From Oenanthe sinensis (lineage: Eukaryota > Streptophyta > Magnoliopsida > Apiales > Apiaceae): a stretch of 64,000 nucleotides of DNA. The notes beneath the pieces are model-generated. The model did no database searches, was not told the origin of the DNA, and saw nothing but the letters and a program-made list of their open reading frames with translations. A program made the translations under genes and the position numbers. This document shows, one piece after another, positions 60,021 to 64,000 of this stretch (its first letter is position 1; every line of letters begins with the position of its first letter). Location of the stretch: positions 19,971,631 to 20,035,630 of the forward strand of contig CM053802.1 in assembly GCA_028671895.1 (NCBI GenBank), in the 5' to 3' direction.

Positions 60021-61200
60021 ATGGCTTCCAAGGGACTCTCTTTTCAAAATTACACATTTCCTGCTACTAACTATATTTCACTTTTTGAATAAGACTGATG
60101 CTCCTCAAGATTTTTATGTAGTACAGGATTTTCTTCAAAATAGCTACATTGGGTATGCACTACAGGAACCCACGGACTTCTCTGCTCAATCTCTAGTCAG
60201 AATCTGATCTTCTGCTAAATTTAATAATGCCGAAGATAATGAGGAACCCATCATCACATTTCAATGCAATGGAAAACACTCCATAACTCTAGTTATGGTG
60301 AGACAAGCCCTTCATCTTCCAGAAGTGGTTGTGATGATGATTTGGCAAATGATGATCAAATTAAAGAATTTTTCAAAGAAATAGGCTATGGAGGTAGCCT
60401 ATCTAAATTGGAGAGTTTGACAAGGCCCTATTTAAGAAGAGAATGAAGTTTTTTCTTCGACTGCATCACAAGAGCTTTTACAGCAAAATGCACCAATTTT
60501 GATGCAATTTCGCAGCTGTCTCAACAGATTGGGTATTCTCTGACCCATAACTTGAATTTTAATTTTTCTTGTTTGATTATTAGGTAGTTAGCTAGCAAAA
60601 TAAATGATGATGCTCACACTATATATTTTGCTAGATTTCTATAATTAATTTTTAGCCACTTATTGCCTGATGTAAATTTTGAGAATGATCAGAGATCGGC
60701 TAGTTTTTGTATGAATAAAAGAATTTTTGTTGATCTCTCAAGAAAAGACACAAAGAAAGAAGCTGGAGGTAATTTTCCTAAACTCTTTTATCCCACATGG
60801 GTCAGGCTTCTCTTATATCAGAAAATGCCTACCATGTATGTGAGGGATTTTCTATCTGTGGCTATGAATCAGAGTTTAGCACCCTCTGATCTAACCCAAG
60901 CCACCTACCAAATACTGATACCCAAACACTTTTACCAACCTCTACAGTCTCCCAAAAGACTGTAGTTGTAATAAAAGCCACTCAACAAGGCACAAGCAAA
61001 AGAAAAGGCAAATCTGTTAAGGAATCTTCTTCAAAGAAGAGGAAATTAGTTGATGAAAATACTGATTCTGATGATAGCAATGAAGGATTAGTCTTTCCTG
61101 TGAAGAAGGTTGCCAAAAAGGCTTCTGAAATTCCTCATGCACCATTTATGAAGTCATTCACTGTCAATCCTATGTCAAAAGCCAAAAAGAAAAAGAGAAG
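60021..61200 (+). pseudogene. Copia-D extra ORF, cut by Copia-E
   Basis: Start MASKGLSFQNYTFPATNYIS at 60021, then a stop and frame change. Recognisable blocks are QEPTDFSAQSLVRI (about 60165), FFKEIGYGGSLSKLESLTRP (about 60370), YLRREWSFFFD-type sequence, and IFVDLSRKD with KLFYPTWVRLLLYQKM (about 60720-60840). It ends with a Lys/Ser-rich tail holding KKRKLVDENTDSDD near 61040. The first blocks match the Copia-A extra ORF at 6690-7030. Several stops. Function unknown. Confidence 0.75.
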
Positions 61201-61968
61201 TGTTGGAAACGACGAAGCTGTATAAATAGTAATCGTGATAACTCAACACTAGAACAGGACAAGTAAATAATACTACGATTACACAGAAATCAGCAAGACA
61301 TGAAGACAAGGCAAATACAGTGAATCAAGACATTAGAAGAAGTTTTGAAGTCTACTACAGGTCACTGAAAGAAGTTCATTTATATGTTCATGCCTCAGTG
61401 AAGAATAATGTTTAAAGACTTTCAGGGTTTCAGAAGTGTTGAAGATTCAGTATAGCAGTGCCACTAAAAGATTTCAGTGTAACAGCATTGATTGAAGATA
61501 GACAGTGTTTGAAGCATAGGAATCTAGAAGAATTGAAGACATGGTAAAGACAAAGGTTAAAGAAGACAGCTACAGTCTTGAAGTTATACTCACTGACAAT
61601 CAGTGAAGAACAGAGAATGAAGTATTCAAGATTGTAGTAGTAATGAAGACGTTGTCGAAGTACCAGAAAAGATTCTAGTGAAGTTACATTGTTTATTAAC
61701 AGTTAATGTTCGAACCACTTATTGGGAAGCCACATTACCAATTGAACATGGTAATCTATTCAGAAGCAAGAACCCTATCAAGACTAGTCACTTATGAACC
61801 AGACCGTTGCATCAAGTGTCAGGACATTGATAGCAAGTTTATGTCAGTAGTAGAGATCCATGTTCAAGAGCTTGTTGAAGAATATTGAAGAAGCTAGGGA
61901 AACTTGCTCATAAAGGTTAATCCACAATTAGTCACTAAAGAAAGTCAACATTCGATGAGTGCATATTT

Positions 61969-62300
61969 GCCAAGGCAAATGTCGATCCACAGCAGATCGA
62001 GATGCGGATCGAGATTGATTATTAAAGGTAAAACATTGCAAGGCAAATCTCGATCCACGGCAGATCGAGATGCGGGTCGAGATTTACAATTGAAGTAAAA
62101 CATTGCAAGGCAAATCTCTGTCCACGACAGATCGAGATCGAGATCGAGATTCTCACAGATCGAGATCGAGATTCTCATAGATCGAGATCGAGATTTTCAC
62201 AGATCGAGATCGAGATTTTCACAGATCGAGATCGAGATCGAGATTGTCAACCAAGATCGAGATCGAGATGGGTCCAGGTCTAGATCGAGATGCGGGTCGA
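61969..62300. repeat. GATCGAGAT repeat block in the Copia-E LTR
   Basis: Three copies of a ~67-base unit (CAAGGCAAATCTCGATCC at about 61971, 62040 and 62106), followed by four or five short units of AGATCGAGATCGAGATT with TCTCAC or TTTCAC between. Minus-strand frames here reading Asp-Leu-Asp-Leu are by-products of the repeat. Confidence 0.9.
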
Positions 62301-62452
62301 TATGTAGCATTTAATGTTCAAGGGACAAGTGGCTTATTGTGAACGGTTGATCTAGAGTGGTTGGGAAAGTACTTTTTGTTAACGAGTCCTGATTGGGCCA
62401 CGTACACAAAAAGGACAAGATCAAGTCTACAAGTCATAGATTACAAAGTAGT

Positions 62453-62460
62453 ATAAATAG
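62453..62460 (+). promoter_or_regulatory. Copia-E LTR TATA box
   Basis: TATAAATA in GTAGTATAAATAGAAG, about 310 bases before the LTR end. Confidence 0.7.
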
Positions 62461-62767
62461 AAGTACTTGTGTAACATTTCAACAGAGAGCATAGAACGCA
62501 ATGTAAAGCAATATTGAGAAAAACACTTGTAATAGAGAGGGAGTATATTCACAGAGCTTAGTATCATTTACTCATCTCTCTTTACTTCTGTTTTACTATT
62601 GTAATGAATGTTGTAGCAAATCCTTCAATGAATATAACGATATATTCTTGAAATTCTGTGTTGATTTATTACATAATATTTATTGCTTCTCATTGCTTCT
62701 CATATCCCTTAAATCGTAAAAAAAGTTGTATTCACCCCCCCTCTACAACACATTTGGACCTAACAAT

Positions 62768-62780
62768 TGGTATCAGAGCT
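62768..62780 (+). other. Copia-E primer binding site
   Basis: TGGTATCAGAGCT, two bases after the LTR. Complementary to initiator-Met tRNA. Confidence 0.92.
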
Positions 62781-62782
62781 TA

Positions 62783-63589
62783 ATGTTTGACATACAAAAC
62801 ATAGATCCTTGTGTTTGGTAGAAGATTAGGGAGTTTTCAAGTCCAGATCTACTTTTTAAGATTTTCTTGAAAAGTGTACTTAAATTAATTAAACAATGAA
62901 AACTCGTCCTAAAATTATTTAAATACTCCAGGTGTAATTATTTAGCTTGGGTGTATTTTAGATAATTGTTGTGAATTAAACTGGGTACTTTGGTTTGTGG
63001 TGTTCTTCACGTGTTCATCGCTGTTCTTGTAAAGATGATAAACCCAGCAACTTTTTGATTACCTTTTCTAAAGACATAAAGTGAAAATGGTGTTATTGGC
63101 TTTTGATTGGACAAACTCACTGCACAAAAAGTAATTATCAGAAGACTCTGTACCTAGCACGTGGTTGTTTGGTGAGTTAGGTGAGAAAAGACACAAAAGT
63201 CAAAAAGTGTGAAAGTGACAGGCAGCAAATTTCGACCAAGGACAAAAGTTCGACTTGAGAATATCTACTTTGAGAATTTCGACTTGGTGAAATTTTGACG
63301 CAGGCAAAAGTTTTGTAGATCGAGATCGAGATCGACTTGCGAAAATGGCTTAAAATATGCCAAGGTAAATCTCGATCTGTCGACATCGAGATCGACATCA
63401 AGATGTAGATCAAGACTGACATCGAGATCGACATAGATTTTCTACATAGCCTAGTGTCGGGTACTTAGAATTATTTTTGGTGACCAGTTTTGGAACTTTG
63501 ATTTATTTAGACATGATTCAATTTTCTTTTAATTACTACTCAAGTAATAAGAAAAGTTTATTATCTCTATTTTAAATCTATATTAAGAT
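62783..63589 (+). other. Copia-E untranslated leader
   Basis: No open frame of note. A second group of GATCGAGATCGAG and TCGAC words lies at 63237-63435, echoing the LTR block. This region would be expected to carry packaging signals. Confidence 0.5.
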
Positions 63590-64000
63590 GGCACCTTAAA
63601 ATCAATTCAAGATTCCAGTGTTCGACCGAGATCACAATGAAGTATGGGTTTTGAGAATGAATTTGTTCCGATGGTTGTTGTTCCTGAGCATATGGAAGGA
63701 GATGTGATTGTACCACATCGGTCTGAGCCTAGAAAGGGAATGGACTTTTCAGTTGCTAATAAGGAGAAAATAGCTTTCGATACGTTCGTTCAACAAACCT
63801 AGAAATAGAGGTCGTCATGGAAGGTACAACTGAGGTCAGAACAAAACACTTTTACTCAAGATGAAGTATAGCACCTACAAGATCAGAAAAGGAGCAAGCA
63901 AAAGATGAAGACACTATGTTGGGTTGAAGTATGAATCTCAAACATTAGTGAGGATGCAGCAAGAGAGAGCATTTGTTGGTGAAGTTAAATGCAAGGATGA
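63590..64000 (+). pseudogene. Copia-E gag start, broken
   Basis: ATGGCACC at 63590 opens a gag-like frame (NQFKIPVFDRDHNEVW) with an early TAA after three codons and a frameshift near 63660. A later matching block reads SEPRKGMDFSVANKEKIAFD. Cut by the window end. Confidence 0.55.

Larger units (their letters stand above)
54271..61200 (+). mobile_element. Copia-D: 5'-truncated relative of Copia-A
   Basis: Begins abruptly inside gag (DLDEMSLDEVYGRLKTHDLE, equal to about 2208 in Copia-A); the 5' LTR, primer site and gag start are missing. Protease, integrase, RT and RNase H are all present, then a non-coding stretch crowded with AAACTCTG, then an extra ORF cut by Copia-E at 61200. Same family group as Copia-A by gag, pol and extra ORF. 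The 3' LTR, if any, is past the window. Confidence 0.9.
61201..62765 (+). repeat. Copia-E 5' LTR
   Basis: 1565 bases, with inverted ends TGTTGG and CTAACA. It contains a GATCGAGAT-rich repeat block and a TATA box. The sequence before the end (CACCCCCCCTCTACAAC) is typical of copia LTR ends. Confidence 0.85.
61201..64000 (+). mobile_element. Copia-E: LTR element inserted in Copia-D, runs off the window
   Basis: 5' LTR 61201-62765 (TGTTGG to CTAACA), primer site, a leader of about 800 bases and the start of a gag-like region. The other end is outside the window, so the target duplication (candidate AGAAG at 61196-61200) cannot be checked. Assignment to copia rests on the iMet primer site and a gag-like MAP-NQFKIPVFDRDH opening. 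Confidence 0.8.

Noticed and set aside
61945..62178. Minus-strand ORF with Asp-Leu-Asp-Leu repeats (also 63177-63434)
   Set aside because: By-product of the GATCGAGAT repeats, which lack stops in that frame.

Overview
The window looks like nuclear DNA of a eudicot with a transposon-rich genome. The evidence is plant LTR retrotransposons primed by initiator-Met tRNA, a plant family-1 glucosyltransferase with one long AT-rich intron, Helitron, hAT, CACTA and Stowaway-type remnants, and an endogenous pararetrovirus piece. Species cannot be fixed from sequence alone. An asterid such as Apiaceae is possible but is only a guess.

Layout. 1-24000 is a nested stack. An old minus-strand Ty1/copia element (Copia-B) was split in its RNase H by a plus-strand 11.3-kb copia element (Copia-A, 921-12203, TSD GTATA) and in its gag by a 4.2-kb hAT transposon (16698-20946). 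24-35 kb holds the one host gene that looks intact: a UGT82A1-like glucosyltransferase on the minus strand (exons 31263-31734 and 26133-27037). Its 4.2-kb intron is packed with small DNA transposons. Upstream of it lies a non-autonomous Helitron. 35498-45624 is a very young, almost intact minus-strand copia element (Copia-C, TSD TAAGT). 45.6-54.3 kb is a mosaic: a second Helitron, MITEs, AT/CA microsatellites, a CACTA end, the last exon of an asparaginase gene and a pararetrovirus movement-protein fragment joined to it. 54271-61200 is Copia-D, a 5'-truncated relative of Copia-A. From 61201 it is interrupted by a fifth element, Copia-E, which runs off the window.

Main points. Copia-A, C and D carry an extra open reading frame downstream of RNase H (about 1.5 kb to nearly 5 kb), as in the SIRE/Maximus lineage. 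Copia-A, C, D and E also each carry their own short word scattered through coding and non-coding parts: CAGAGTCT/AGACTCTG in A, AAACTCTG in D, CAGCTTGCTG in C, GATCGAGAT in E. The words recur in different reading frames, and in C the word sits in both LTRs. The A and D words differ by one base and have changed together at homologous positions. I know of no description of this, and I regard it as the best candidate here for an undescribed system.
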